Positions 44,479 through 53,787 are shown, counted from the first letter of the stretch. The stretch is DNA of 64,000 bases from Syntrophopropionicum propionicicum_A (GCF_048984525.1 NZ_JBMGJC010000001.1:186001-250000), one strand, 5' to 3'. The notes: a model not told the origin generated them from the letters alone. Program-made: numbers and translations.

Positions 44479-44769
44479 TCATGCCATTATAATAAGGGCG
44501 GCGACAGGTATTAATAAAATAAGTGAACTTACCACCCACCAGCCGGAATTTTCATCTCCGCGCAATCTCCCCTTCAGTCCCATGATAGCGGCAGACAATG
44601 ACACAAGAGCGCTGATCAGAGCGATAGACAGCGCAACCAACCCACGTGTCAGGCAGCCCAGGATATAGACTGGTGTCGCGGCGTTTACAAAAAATAAGAC
44701 CGTAAGGATTAAAGGATAGATGATATGGTTCCTGATATTTCTTTTTTTTAAATTACTGCTGTAATGCAA
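44479..44769 (-). CDS. small membrane protein of unknown function
   Basis: 96 aa from TTG 44769 with GGGAGG upstream. Three predicted membrane helices (about 17-40, 42-64, 77-95) and a short basic loop (GLKGRLRGDEN). Same direction as the DUF218 gene, 62 bp away. No family recognised. Confidence 0.75.
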   Translation of the reverse strand: MHYSSNLKKRNIRNHIIYPLILTVLFFVNAATPVYILGCLTRGLVALSIALISALVSLSAAIMGLKGRLRGDENSGWWVVSSLILLIPVAALIIMA

Positions 44770-44846
44770 AATTAAATCCTCCCGAAAGCTTCACCAGATA
44801 TAAGGGTATCGACGCGTGTATTATTTAGTTTGCCGAGTCTGACGGG

Positions 44847-45395
44847 CTAAGCAAAATGAGTTTTTATTGACAGGCCGATTTCGTCCGAAACGCGCTTTAA
44901 CTCATCTAAATCATAGTTTTGCACGATTACTACAGGAAAAGAATCAGAACCGTCATCGGCGAATGCTAACGTCAAACCGCCGGGTTCCAGTTTGGACGCG
45001 ATAATATTAAGCGCATCCCATGTCGGCATTTTGCCGTCTATCTCTGACAGTAAAGCATCTTCCGCAGGGAGTCCCCTCCTGGCCAATAGTGAATTTACCG
45101 CGAATTCTATATCCTTGTGAAAAGCCCTCCAGTCCAGCCTAAAGATAAAATGCTCCCTGTTAAGTATGCCGTACAATATATCCCACAGGTATGAACCAAG
45201 AAGGTTGCCGGGGTCGGCAGCCAGGTCATCCAGGTCGTCCTCTTCGTAGCAGCAGTACTCTCCATACTCGCTGTCCAAATACTCCGCCGGCTTGTCACTA
45301 AAGTACTTAACCTTATTGACAACCTCTTCCGCTCCTGAAGTCAAGAGCTCTGCCAGCCTGTAATATTTTTCAAGAAACATTCTGTCAGTATTCAT
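44847..45395 (-). CDS. acidic soluble protein of unknown function (possibly DUF6630-like)
   Basis: 182 aa from ATG 45395 (GGGAGG upstream). Very acidic middle (YGEYCCYEEDDLDDLAADPG), then a folded part with DILYGILNREHFIFRLDWRAFHKDIEFAVNSLLA and LTLAFADDGSDSFPVVIV. The pattern recalls DUF6630/immunity-type proteins but I could not confirm it. Confidence 0.72.
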   Translation of the reverse strand: MNTDRMFLEKYYRLAELLTSGAEEVVNKVKYFSDKPAEYLDSEYGEYCCYEEDDLDDLAADPGNLLGSYLWDILYGILNREHFIFRLDWRAFHKDIEFAVNSLLARRGLPAEDALLSEIDGKMPTWDALNIIASKLEPGGLTLAFADDGSDSFPVVIVQNYDLDELKRVSDEIGLSIKTHFA

Positions 45396-45497
45396 CACTT
45401 ACCTCCCTGTTTAAGTCTCTTTAATTGTATAACGGCTGCATAGTTGGATAATTCAACCTTTAACTGCAAAATACCTGCGTACAGATACCTTATGCAT

Positions 45498-45526
45498 AGA
45501 AAAAAGCCCGATATTTCGGGCTTTTT
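45498..45526 (-). terminator. intrinsic terminator of glgA (bidirectional)
   Basis: AAAGCCCGA-N4-TCGGGCTTT with T-runs on both strands, 19 bp after the glgA stop. Confidence 0.92.
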
Positions 45527-45544
45527 ATCTTTCATCTAAAATTA

Positions 45545-47038
45545 TCAGGCAATTTTCTGCAGCGACAGGTGCGCGCTCATCGCCTGCTGGTACAGCTGGA
45601 GGTACTCCACTCCTGACCGCGCCCAGGAGAAATCCAGCTCCATGGCGTTTCTGACCAGGGTTTCCCACTGCCCAGGCTGCTCCCGGTAAAGCCGCAGCGC
45701 CCTTTTGATGGCGTTGAATAGTTCTCTGCCGGAATAGTCGCTGAAGCCAAAACCGTTCCCGGATGAAGTTTCCGGGTTGTATTCATTGACAGTGTCGGCC
45801 AGCCCTCCCGTAAACCTCACTATTGGGATAGTCCCGTAGCGCAGGCTGATCAGCTGGCCGAGCCCGCAGGGTTCAAATCGCGAAGGCATCAGGAACATGT
45901 CGGAGCCCGCGTAAATCCGCTGCGCCAGAATGGCGTTAAAGCCCAGGTACAGCCCCATTTTTTCCGGGAAGCGGCTTCTGATCCTTTCGAACATATCCTC
46001 GTAGTATTTGTCACCGCTGCCCAGGACCGCAAACTGAATATCTTCCGACATCAGCTGGTCGACTATCTCTGCAATCAAGTCCAGGCCTTTCTGGTCTACC
46101 AGGCGGGAAATCAGGCCAATCAGCGGAATGTCCCTTACCGGTAGTCCCAATTCCTTCTGCAGGGCAAATTTGTTTTCCTTTTTATGGGTGACGTTGGCGC
46201 TGTCATAGTTGCGGTGGATGCGGTTGTCAGTTTTAGGATTAAACTCGTGGTAGTTAATCCCGTTCACAATACCGTACAGGTCTTTGGACCTCTTCCTCAG
46301 CAGGCCGTCCATCCGCTCTCCCAGCTCCGGCCGCTGGATTTCAGCGGCATAAGTGCGGCTGACGGTATTTATAACGTCCGCGTACACGATGCCTGCTTTC
46401 ATAAAGCTTACCGATCCGTAGAACTCCAACCTTTCCGGGTGGTAGAACTCGTCACCCAGCCCGAGGACTTGCAGGACTTCCTTGGGGTAGTTGCCCTGGT
46501 ATTGGAGGTTGTGGACAGTGAAAACGGTTGCTATCCTGTTGTAAAAAGGGTCCTGCCGGTAGTGTGTTTTTAAAAATAAGGGAATGGGGCCGGACTGCCA
46601 GTCATTGCAGTGGATTACATCAGGCTGCCAGTCCAGTTTCGGAAGCATCTCCAGCACTGCCCGGCAGAAAAACGTAAAGCGCTCAGCCTCGTCGTCATAC
46701 ATATACATCCGGTCACGGTAAAAATAGTGGTGGTTGTCAACCAGGTAGACCGGGATAGTTTTATGCACCCCCTGGTACTGCGACTCTATACTGCTTTCCC
46801 TGATTATTGCCGTTTCATTTCTATTTTTAAAAGGAACCGGGAAATCCATCCTGTAAGTTCCAGACTCGATTTGCTGGTAACGGGGCATGGCCACCCTGAC
46901 GTCATTGCCCATGTTATCGTTGCCCACCACTGCCAGCGCTTTGGGCAGCGAGCCGGCGACATCCGCCAGTCCGCCCGTTTTAGCAAAGGGAACGACCTCC
47001 GAGGAGACCACTAATATTTTTAAAGGCCGATCAAACAT
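45545..47038 (-). CDS. glgA: glycogen synthase
   Basis: About 497 aa from ATG 47038 (GGGAGGTG upstream). GT5 family: KTGGLADV near residue 20, the acceptor region, and C-terminal nucleotide site with SRFEPCGLGQLISLRYGTIPIVRFTGGLADTV. Transfers glucose from ADP-glucose. The start overlaps the galT stop by eight bases, so the pair is translationally coupled. Confidence 0.96.
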   Translation of the reverse strand: MFDRPLKILVVSSEVVPFAKTGGLADVAGSLPKALAVVGNDNMGNDVRVAMPRYQQIESGTYRMDFPVPFKNRNETAIIRESSIESQYQGVHKTIPVYLVDNHHYFYRDRMYMYDDEAERFTFFCRAVLEMLPKLDWQPDVIHCNDWQSGPIPLFLKTHYRQDPFYNRIATVFTVHNLQYQGNYPKEVLQVLGLGDEFYHPERLEFYGSVSFMKAGIVYADVINTVSRTYAAEIQRPELGERMDGLLRKRSKDLYGIVNGINYHEFNPKTDNRIHRNYDSANVTHKKENKFALQKELGLPVRDIPLIGLISRLVDQKGLDLIAEIVDQLMSEDIQFAVLGSGDKYYEDMFERIRSRFPEKMGLYLGFNAILAQRIYAGSDMFLMPSRFEPCGLGQLISLRYGTIPIVRFTGGLADTVNEYNPETSSGNGFGFSDYSGRELFNAIKRALRLYREQPGQWETLVRNAMELDFSWARSGVEYLQLYQQAMSAHLSLQKIA

Positions 47039-48077
47039 ACTGGGGCACCTCCCTTTCATACCTTTGTCCGATTGGAAATATTTCTTCGGTTTCCCTAAGC
47101 GCCTGTGCCGCTATTTCAGGCGGGGTGGGGTTGATAAAATAACCGGTGCCCAGCTCAAAACCAGCCATTATGGTCAGGCGGGGCATTATCTCCAGGTGCC
47201 AGTGGAAATGGTGTTCGTCTCCCATGTTTACAGGCGCTGAGTGCAGGACCACGTTGTAAGGTATATTCCTTATCAGTGATGTCAATTTCCCGAGGGAATT
47301 CCTTAAAACATAAGCTAGGTCCCGCACCTGATCTTCTCTTATCTGGGTGAAATCATACTGGTGTTCTTTCGGTACAATCCAGGTTTCAAAGGGAAAACGC
47401 GAGGCGAAAGGACTGAAACTAATAAAGTGGCCGCTGTCAATGACAACTCTTTCTTTCTCCGAAATTTCCTGCCTGATCATATCGCATATTACGCACGATC
47501 CGCGCCGGTTACCGTATTCCCTCATCCCTTCAATTTCCCGCCTTACGTCCTCGGGGACAAGCGGGGTGGCGATAAGCTGGGAATGCGTGTGCTCAAGGGA
47601 TGCGCCGGCCACGCGGCCGGTATTTTTAAAGATTTGGATATATTTCAGCCTGGTGTCTTTCCTTAAATCCAGCGAGCGGTCACGCCAGATCCAAATTATT
47701 TCTTCCACCTGTTTTTCTGTCTGCTCATCCATACCGGTAATATGTCTTTCGGATTCAATAATCACCTCGTGGGCGCCCACACCGTCCATGTACTGGTATA
47801 CACCCCTGTCCCGCCGGTAAGGGTCACCCTGGATATTTACGGCGGGAAACTTGTTGGGTACTACCCTGACCCACCAACCGGGTTTGTCTTTAGAAGTGCC
47901 TTCTTCACGGTATGAAATTATTTCCGGGGGTGTTTTTTCTTCATTTCCTTCACAAAAAAAGCACTCCTGAGACTGTTTTCCTTCGTTTATTTCTTTGTAG
48001 TCATTGGGGCGTTTCCCTCTCTCAGTGGCAATTATTACCCACCGGTTGACAATGGGATCCTTTCTCCATTCAGGCAT
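47031..48077 (-). CDS. galT: galactose-1-phosphate uridylyltransferase family (GalT)
   Basis: 348 aa. Zinc ligands in CFFCEG and CVICDM, and the HIT-type catalytic motif HTHSQLIATP; HFHWHLEIMP near the C-terminus. The family exchanges UMP between hexose-1-phosphates. Coupling to glgA suggests a role in nucleotide-sugar supply for storage glucan, so specificity could be for another hexose-phosphate. Confidence 0.93.
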   Translation of the reverse strand: MPEWRKDPIVNRWVIIATERGKRPNDYKEINEGKQSQECFFCEGNEEKTPPEIISYREEGTSKDKPGWWVRVVPNKFPAVNIQGDPYRRDRGVYQYMDGVGAHEVIIESERHITGMDEQTEKQVEEIIWIWRDRSLDLRKDTRLKYIQIFKNTGRVAGASLEHTHSQLIATPLVPEDVRREIEGMREYGNRRGSCVICDMIRQEISEKERVVIDSGHFISFSPFASRFPFETWIVPKEHQYDFTQIREDQVRDLAYVLRNSLGKLTSLIRNIPYNVVLHSAPVNMGDEHHFHWHLEIMPRLTIMAGFELGTGYFINPTPPEIAAQALRETEEIFPIGQRYEREVPQYV

Positions 48078-48295
48078 TGCTTTACCTCCTGCTTTATATC
48101 CTGGTTATATTTCCATAATATGTAGCCGGCGCTTTCCAGTGCGAATATAAACTTATATTGAGAGTGCCGCAATATGTTCATTTTTATTCGTTTAAATGTT
48201 ACCTTTTGCTGATTATTTTCAATTAAAGAAGGAAAAAGTCAAATCTGATCGAATGTAACAAATACATGAAATGCAGTAAAAAAGGGGTAGCCGTT

Positions 48296-48949
48296 ATGGG
48301 CAGCGATTTGGTCAGCATTAAAGGGACCAGGAACGGGCTGTTGATTTTACTTAATCCAAACCGGGATTATGAAGAAATCAGGAAAACCCTTATGAGCAAG
48401 ATGGAGTCTGCCAGGGGTTTTTTCAAAGGCGCGAAATTTTCTTTGTCACAGGGTCCCGTTGAAATACCCGTCAATCAAAAAGACGAGCTAGAAAATATTT
48501 GCCGGCAGTACGGTTTAATTCCAAATACGGACAAGGTAGCGGTTATAAGGCCTGTGCATAAAGAACCCCCTGCTCCCAAAGTTGTTGCCCGTGTCGCCGC
48601 CAGGCCGGAAACAGGCGAAGCCGCGTTAATGGTGCGGCGTTCGCTGCGGTCAGGTCAGAGTGTCACCCATGACAGCCATATAATTGTACTGGGAGACGTA
48701 AATGCAGGTGCGGAGGTAATATCAGGCGGAAATGTTATTGTAATGGGAAGCTGCCGCGGCACGGTACATGCAGGGGCGGGAGGAAACCGGTCGGCGAAAG
48801 TTATTGCCCGCAGGCTTAGCCCAACTTCCCTCAGCATAGCAGAAAAGAGGCTCAGCTCGGAGATTTCAAAATCTATTACAAATGAATGTCAGACCGTGAA
48901 GCTGTCCGGACAGAACTTTATCTTTGAAAAGTACGTGCCCGGCCGTTAA
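48296..48949 (+). CDS. minC: septum site-determining protein MinC
   Basis: 217 aa from ATG 48296 (GGGG upstream). The N-terminal MinC domain is about 1-100 and the C-terminal beta-helix about 110-205, with LRSGQSVTHDSHIIVLGDVNAGAEVISGGNVIVMG. Inhibits FtsZ assembly with MinD. No minD or minE lies adjacent, unlike the usual Firmicutes arrangement, so it may be a second or isolated copy. Confidence 0.92.
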   Translation: MGSDLVSIKGTRNGLLILLNPNRDYEEIRKTLMSKMESARGFFKGAKFSLSQGPVEIPVNQKDELENICRQYGLIPNTDKVAVIRPVHKEPPAPKVVARVAARPETGEAALMVRRSLRSGQSVTHDSHIIVLGDVNAGAEVISGGNVIVMGSCRGTVHAGAGGNRSAKVIARRLSPTSLSIAEKRLSSEISKSITNECQTVKLSGQNFIFEKYVPGR

Positions 48950-48976
48950 TTTAAAAAGCGGCATGGAGACTGCGTA

Positions 48977-49010
48977 AAAAACCCCGGTGGTTCGCACCGG
49001 GGTTTCGTTA
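48977..49010. terminator. bidirectional terminator between minC and Nudix gene
   Basis: AAACCCCGGTG-CGAAC-CACCGGGGTTT stem with six T on the minus strand and TTTCGTTATT on the plus strand. Shared by converging genes. Confidence 0.92.
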
Positions 49011-49019
49011 TTAAGCAAT

Positions 49020-49562
49020 TTATTTATCCTCCAAAAATTTTAGAGCGGTCAGGATGCCGGCGACCGACTTGGCGTCACGTATCTTGCCCGACATAATCAT
49101 CTCCGTCGCCTGTTTCAGGCTGACGGTTTCCACATCGATAAACTCGTCCTCGTCAAGATTTTGTTTTTTCAGGGAAAGGTCCGCAGCCAGGAACAGGTGA
49201 ATTTGTTCGTTGGTGAACCCGGGAGTGCTGTAAAAGCTAATCAGGTGTTTCATGTTCCCTGCTTCATAACCTGTTTCTTCGGTCAGTTCCCGCCCGGCGC
49301 TTGACGCGTAATCCTCCCCGGGTTCTATCTTCCCCGCCGGTATTTCCAGCAGGGTTTCCCCCACAGCATATCTATACTGCCTTACCAGGAGCAGCTCTCC
49401 TTTTTCGTTTATGGGAACAACGGCGACGGCTCCCGCGTATTCTACAATTTCGCGCTTTGATGTTTTCCCGTCCGGGAGGGTTACTTCATCGACCCTGAGG
49501 TTAATAATCCTGCCATCGTAAATCTTTTTTGACGATATCATTTTTTCCTTGTAATCTGCCAT
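49020..49562 (-). CDS. nudF: ADP-ribose pyrophosphatase, Nudix family
   Basis: 180 aa from ATG 49562 (GGAGTG upstream). Nudix box GKIEPGEDYASSAGRELTEETGYEAG, N-terminal KKIYDGRIINLRVDEVTLPDGKTSKREIVEY and late GFTNEQIHLFLA, all as in the ADP-ribose hydrolase group. Normal length. Confidence 0.95.
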   Translation of the reverse strand: MADYKEKMISSKKIYDGRIINLRVDEVTLPDGKTSKREIVEYAGAVAVVPINEKGELLLVRQYRYAVGETLLEIPAGKIEPGEDYASSAGRELTEETGYEAGNMKHLISFYSTPGFTNEQIHLFLAADLSLKKQNLDEDEFIDVETVSLKQATEMIMSGKIRDAKSVAGILTALKFLEDK

Positions 49563-49934
49563 AATGTTCACTCCAAATTTTTGCGAAAGTCTATTAAAGA
49601 TTATTTATTCTCTAATATCTGGAATATATCCTGCAATCTTCTCTAGGTTCTTATTTATTATACCTAAATTTGTAAGCATTAAAAATGCATATTGAGTTCA
49701 GGTAAACAATCTGAATTTTAAAATCAATAAAAATATAATAACACCGGTGAAATCTCTTTTAGAGAATAGTATTTAAAATATTACACTATTGGACTTCAGA
49801 TAAGGGACTTTTTTGTTGTTTTTGTTGAAAGGATTTTCCCTTACGAGCATAGAATTTTAACCATAAATAGAGTTCTATGGCATAAGACGACAGTTCAATT
49901 TGTATAGTTAACTAATAAAGAGGTGAGCGACGGT
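49563..49934. other. AT-rich intergenic region upstream of the activase genes
   Basis: About 370 bp without a gene. Contains CATAGAA (49849-49855) and TTCTATG (49874-49880) as an inverted pair 18 bp apart, a possible operator, and the SD for the first activase-related gene. Confidence 0.55.
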
Positions 49935-50930
49935 TTGGCAAGAATAGGCATTCCCAGTGCCCTGCTTTACTATATATACTACCCTTTCTGGCTGACCTTC
50001 TTTAACGAGATCGGGGTCCAGGTTGTCACATCAGGAAGGACGACTAAAAATATTCTGGATAAGGGCGTGCGCGAGGCCCTGGCCGACGCCTGCGTTCCGA
50101 TCAAGCTTTTCTTCGGCCATGTAATGGACCTGAAGGACAAAGCCGACTACCTTTTTATTCCCCGCGTAGTTTGCCTGAACGGAAAAACAATATACTGCCC
50201 GAAGTTTTTAGGTTTGCCGGACATGATCCGCCATTCGCTTGACGACATCCCCCCTATCATCGATGTGCGCATAGATACCCGCCAGGGGCGGCTGTCACTG
50301 ATCAAAGCCTATCTTGAAATCGGTTCTTATTTCGGCGCCAGCAGGAATACCGTCCTCAGGGCATACTGCCTGGCCAGGGCAGCTCTGCGCCGCTATAACC
50401 TGCTGCTGATGAAAGGGTTTAGCCCGATAGAAGCCATGGAACTAATAAAAAACCCCGATAACAAAAAATTAGTACTGCCGCCTAAGGCGAACCTCAGATT
50501 CGCTGTCCTGGGATACCCCTACGCTATATATGACAGCTTCATCAGCGTCAATATACTCGATAAATTAAAGAAAATGGGAGTTAATGTTTTAACCGCGGAG
50601 AATATAAACCCCCTTCTACTTTCTTTACAAAAAAACTGCGGGCTGCCCAAACGGCTGTTCTGGACTTTCAGCGATAAAGCTCTTAAAGCAGCTCATTATC
50701 TGTTCAGGCATGACCGGGTTGACGCGGTCCTGCACCTTACCGCCTTCGGCTGCGGTCCTGATTCATTATTAAATAAATTTATTGAACTGGAAGCGAAGCA
50801 GCACAGGGATATCCCCTTTATGACCCTGATGATCGACGAACATACCGGGGAAGCCGGAATGGCCACGCGCCTGGAAGCATTCGTGGATATGGTCAGGCGC
50901 AGGAAGGAGGCCTTTGCTTGTCAAAATTAA
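49935..50930 (+). CDS. CoA-enzyme activase-related protein (DUF2229-like, first half)
   Basis: 331 aa from TTG 49935; AGAGGTG lies upstream and an earlier GTG at 49923 is part of it. Family pattern MARIGIPSALLYYIYYPFWLTFF, DACVPIKLFFGHVMDL, YLFIPRVVCLN, with Cys residues that may bind iron-sulfur. Related domains occur in the very large 2-hydroxyacyl-CoA dehydratase activase proteins, here as a separate gene. Ends with MTLMIDEHTGEAGMATRLEAFVDMV. The next gene overlaps by 13 bp. Confidence 0.85.
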   Translation: MARIGIPSALLYYIYYPFWLTFFNEIGVQVVTSGRTTKNILDKGVREALADACVPIKLFFGHVMDLKDKADYLFIPRVVCLNGKTIYCPKFLGLPDMIRHSLDDIPPIIDVRIDTRQGRLSLIKAYLEIGSYFGASRNTVLRAYCLARAALRRYNLLLMKGFSPIEAMELIKNPDNKKLVLPPKANLRFAVLGYPYAIYDSFISVNILDKLKKMGVNVLTAENINPLLLSLQKNCGLPKRLFWTFSDKALKAAHYLFRHDRVDAVLHLTAFGCGPDSLLNKFIELEAKQHRDIPFMTLMIDEHTGEAGMATRLEAFVDMVRRRKEAFACQN

Positions 50931-52021
50931 CATTTCCCAGGATGGGCGAGTCCTGGCGAACATTTAAAATGCTGCTGGAAGACCTGGGCAACGAAGTGGT
51001 GGTACCGCCCCGCCCCAGCAAACGCACTCTTGATCTTGGCGTCAGGTATTCCCCGGAATTTGCCTGTTTCCCCCTGAAAATACTGATGGGAACTTACCTG
51101 GAAACCGTGGAGAAGGGCGCGGACACCATCGTCACTTCGGGCGGCATGGGCCCATGCAGGGCCGGTGAGTATGCCATGCTGCACCAAAAAATCTTAAAAG
51201 ACCTCGGGCATGATATGAAGATGGTGGTCTTTGAACACCCCCGCCGCCAGCCTCTAAACTTTATCAGAAACGTATGGATCCTCAATAAAGACCGGCATTC
51301 CATCAAGGTCGTCATCGCCCTTATTAAAAAAGCCTGGCGCAAACTGCAGGCCCTTGATAACGCTGAAAAGCTGAGCCACATAGTCAGGCCCAGGGAAATC
51401 GCCCGCGGGACAACTTCAAAAGTTTACCGCAAGGCACTGGAATGGATCGACCAGGCCAACACCACCGATCAAATCATTGAAGCCGAGACAGCCGCTCTGG
51501 AAGCGCTGCACGTGGTGCCCCAGGACTCAGACAGGGATGTGTTGAAAGTCGGCATAGTCGGCGAGATTTACGTACTGCTGGAGCCTGCGAGCAACCTTGA
51601 AATGGAAGAAACCCTGGGCTATTTGGGAGTCGAAGTGGAAAGGTCCATGTTCCTTACCGGCTGGACCAGGGACAACACCTGGACCGAGACTACCGAAGGG
51701 ATGACTGTAAAAGATGCGGCTTCTCCCTACTTGCCGGAGTTGGTGGGCGGCCACGGGCGTGATTCCATCGGCAACACCATACTATGCGCCAAACGGGGAT
51801 TTGACGGTATGATCCAAATAGCCCCATTTACATGCATACCGGAAATTGTCGCCCGCACAATACTTCCCCGTGTCAGCAGGGACTACGACATACCGGTACT
51901 GACTTTCTTCCTGGATGAGCAGACCGGCAAAGCAGGTATGTCCACCAGGCTGGAAGCATTTACTGATTTAATGAGGAGAAAAAAACGCTTTAAACATGAA
52001 CTAGGTTCATTAACAGGTTAA
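50918..52021 (+). CDS. CoA-enzyme activase-related protein (DUF2229-like, second half)
   Basis: 367 aa from TTG 50918 (GGAAGGAGG upstream), overlapping the previous gene by 13 bp. Starts KLTFPRMGESWRTFKMLLEDLG; YSPEFACFPLKILMGTY and SGGMGPCRAGEYAMLHQ hold conserved Cys; ends LTFFLDEQTGKAGMSTRLEAFTDLM. The same C-terminal motif as in the first gene suggests ancient duplication. Probably forms a complex with it and the ATPase that follows. Confidence 0.85.
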   Translation: MSKLTFPRMGESWRTFKMLLEDLGNEVVVPPRPSKRTLDLGVRYSPEFACFPLKILMGTYLETVEKGADTIVTSGGMGPCRAGEYAMLHQKILKDLGHDMKMVVFEHPRRQPLNFIRNVWILNKDRHSIKVVIALIKKAWRKLQALDNAEKLSHIVRPREIARGTTSKVYRKALEWIDQANTTDQIIEAETAALEALHVVPQDSDRDVLKVGIVGEIYVLLEPASNLEMEETLGYLGVEVERSMFLTGWTRDNTWTETTEGMTVKDAASPYLPELVGGHGRDSIGNTILCAKRGFDGMIQIAPFTCIPEIVARTILPRVSRDYDIPVLTFFLDEQTGKAGMSTRLEAFTDLMRRKKRFKHELGSLTG

Positions 52022-52034
52022 ACAGGAAGGATAC

Positions 52035-52991
52035 ATGATGAAAGCATATTTAGGCCTCGATGTTGGATCGGTCAGCATAAACATCGTTGTTCTCAGCGAG
52101 GCTGGTGATGTTATTACCGGCCTTTACCTTCGCACAAAAGGCAGGCCCATCCAGGTAATCCAGGAAGGGCTGAAAAAAGCCGAGCAGTCAATACCGCCTG
52201 ATTGTGAAATAGCTGGTGTCGGCAGCACGGGCAGCGGCCGTTACCTGGCCGGCATAATGGTAGGCGCCGACGTGGTAAAAAATGAAATTACAGCCCATGC
52301 CGTAGCCGCCTCCACGATGGTACCCGACGTGCAGACAGTATTTGAAATAGGCGGCCAGGATTCAAAAATCATTGTCTTAAGAGACGGAATAGTAACTGAT
52401 TTTGCCATGAATACCGTCTGCGCGGCAGGCACGGGATCTTTTCTAGACCAGCAGGCTGCGCGTCTGAACATCCCGATCACTCAGTTTGGCGAGCTGGCTC
52501 TCCAGTCCAGTGTTCCGGTGAGAATTGCCGGCCGCTGCACCGTTTTTGCGGAATCTGATATGATCCACAAGCAGCAAATGGGACACCAGATCCCCGATAT
52601 TATTAACGGCCTGTGTGAAGCTTTGGTGCGAAATTATCTCAATAATGTAGGTAAAGGCAAGGAAATACTGTCCCCCATCGTATTCCAGGGAGGCGTGGCC
52701 GCCAATGTGGGAATAAAGGCGGCTTTTGAGAAAGCCCTGGGCGAGCCGGTGTTAATACCGAAACATTTTAACATCATGGGCGCCATCGGAGCTGCCCAGC
52801 TGGCTCGTGAAGAAGTGCGGAACAGGCAGACAAGCTTTAAGGGTTTTCAGATCGCAGGCCTTCCTTACCGCACAGGGAGTTTTGAATGCGACGGCTGCTC
52901 CAACGTGTGTGAGGTCGTGGAGATTTACGAGGGGGACAAGGTTATCGGACGCTGGGGTTCACGCTGCTCCAAATGGGATATTGTACAATAA
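52035..52991 (+). CDS. acyl-CoA dehydratase activase-type ATPase (HgdC/BcrA-like)
   Basis: 318 aa. ASKHA ATPase: AYLGLDVGSVSINIVVL, GVGSTGSGRYLAG, VFEIGGQDSKIIVLRDGIVTDFAMNTVCAAGTGSFLDQQAARL; the conserved Cys of the homodimeric [4Fe-4S] cluster are in NTVCAAGTG and RCTVFAESDMIHKQQMG. The C-terminus adds a Cys-rich part (ECDGCSNVCEV, CSKWDIVQ) beyond typical HgdC (about 260 aa). It drives ATP-dependent electron transfer to a partner; no dehydratase genes are next to it. Confidence 0.92.
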   Translation: MMKAYLGLDVGSVSINIVVLSEAGDVITGLYLRTKGRPIQVIQEGLKKAEQSIPPDCEIAGVGSTGSGRYLAGIMVGADVVKNEITAHAVAASTMVPDVQTVFEIGGQDSKIIVLRDGIVTDFAMNTVCAAGTGSFLDQQAARLNIPITQFGELALQSSVPVRIAGRCTVFAESDMIHKQQMGHQIPDIINGLCEALVRNYLNNVGKGKEILSPIVFQGGVAANVGIKAAFEKALGEPVLIPKHFNIMGAIGAAQLAREEVRNRQTSFKGFQIAGLPYRTGSFECDGCSNVCEVVEIYEGDKVIGRWGSRCSKWDIVQ

Positions 52992-53007
52992 AAAGCAAGT
53001 AAAACAT

Positions 53008-53187
53008 TTCGACAGGATTAACTGGATTTTTAGTAGATTAACAGGATTATAAAACATTTATATTAATAAATTCTTGTTAGCAAAAGTATTACAGGACAAC
53101 ATTAATAAATAATTGGTAAAGAAATAGTAGAATATCTTTTGTATATATTTAATAAAATCATGTAAATCCTGTCAATTCGTTTAAAGG
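53008..53187. repeat. interspersed inverted-repeat element, family A, copy 2
   Basis: Left end CGACAGGATTAACTGGATTT and GATTAACAGGATT; right end ATGTAAATCCTGTCAATTCG; AT-rich centre. The ends are inverted and related to 18778-18955. Confidence 0.7.
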
Positions 53188-53234
53188 AAATATTCATAAA
53201 GTAATATTAAGTAACTCGAATTGAGGAGATAAAG

Positions 53235-53777
53235 ATGGCGGAGGATAAGGGGAAAAGAAAAGGTGCGGTCCATGTTTACACAGGCAACGGCAAGGGCAAA
53301 ACCACCGCCGCGGTGGGCCTGGCCTTGCGCGCGGTAGGCCATGGTTTCAAAGTGTTTATGCTGCAGTTTATGAAAGGCAGTAAAAATTACGGCGAAATTA
53401 TCGCCGCCGAAAAATATCTTCCCGATTTTACCATTGTGCAATCAGGTTTGGAAACCTTCGTCAGCAAGGAGGACCCGGCTCAGGTCGATATTGACCTTGC
53501 GCTCCGGGGCCTTGAAATTGCAAAAGAAGTAATCAGAGAAAACAAGTATGACATGGTAATACTTGACGAAATAAACGTGGCCCTGGACTACAAGCTGATC
53601 CCCCTGGGCGAAGTCGTGGAAATGATAAAGAGCAGGCCGCCTGAAATGGAACTGGTCCTTACCGGCCGCGACGCCCCGAAGGAGATCATGGAACTGGGCG
53701 ATGTGGTGAGCGACGTTACCCTGGTAAACCACCCTTTTTACCACGGGGTGGAAGCGCGGGAAGGAATCGAGTTCTGA
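53235..53777 (+). CDS. cobO: cob(I)alamin adenosyltransferase, CobA/CobO/BtuR type
   Basis: 180 aa, GAGGAG before ATG. P-loop VHVYTGNGKGKTTAAVGLALRAVGHG, then VILDEINVALDYKLI and VLTGRDAPKEIMELGDVVSDVTLVNHPF. Adenosylates corrinoids; the product is the cofactor of the mutase encoded in region 1. The C-terminus YHGVEAREGIEF matches the family. It lies 243 bp after the activase ATPase and is separated by a family A repeat. Confidence 0.96.
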   Translation: MAEDKGKRKGAVHVYTGNGKGKTTAAVGLALRAVGHGFKVFMLQFMKGSKNYGEIIAAEKYLPDFTIVQSGLETFVSKEDPAQVDIDLALRGLEIAKEVIRENKYDMVILDEINVALDYKLIPLGEVVEMIKSRPPEMELVLTGRDAPKEIMELGDVVSDVTLVNHPFYHGVEAREGIEF

Positions 53778-53787
53778 TATTATAAGG

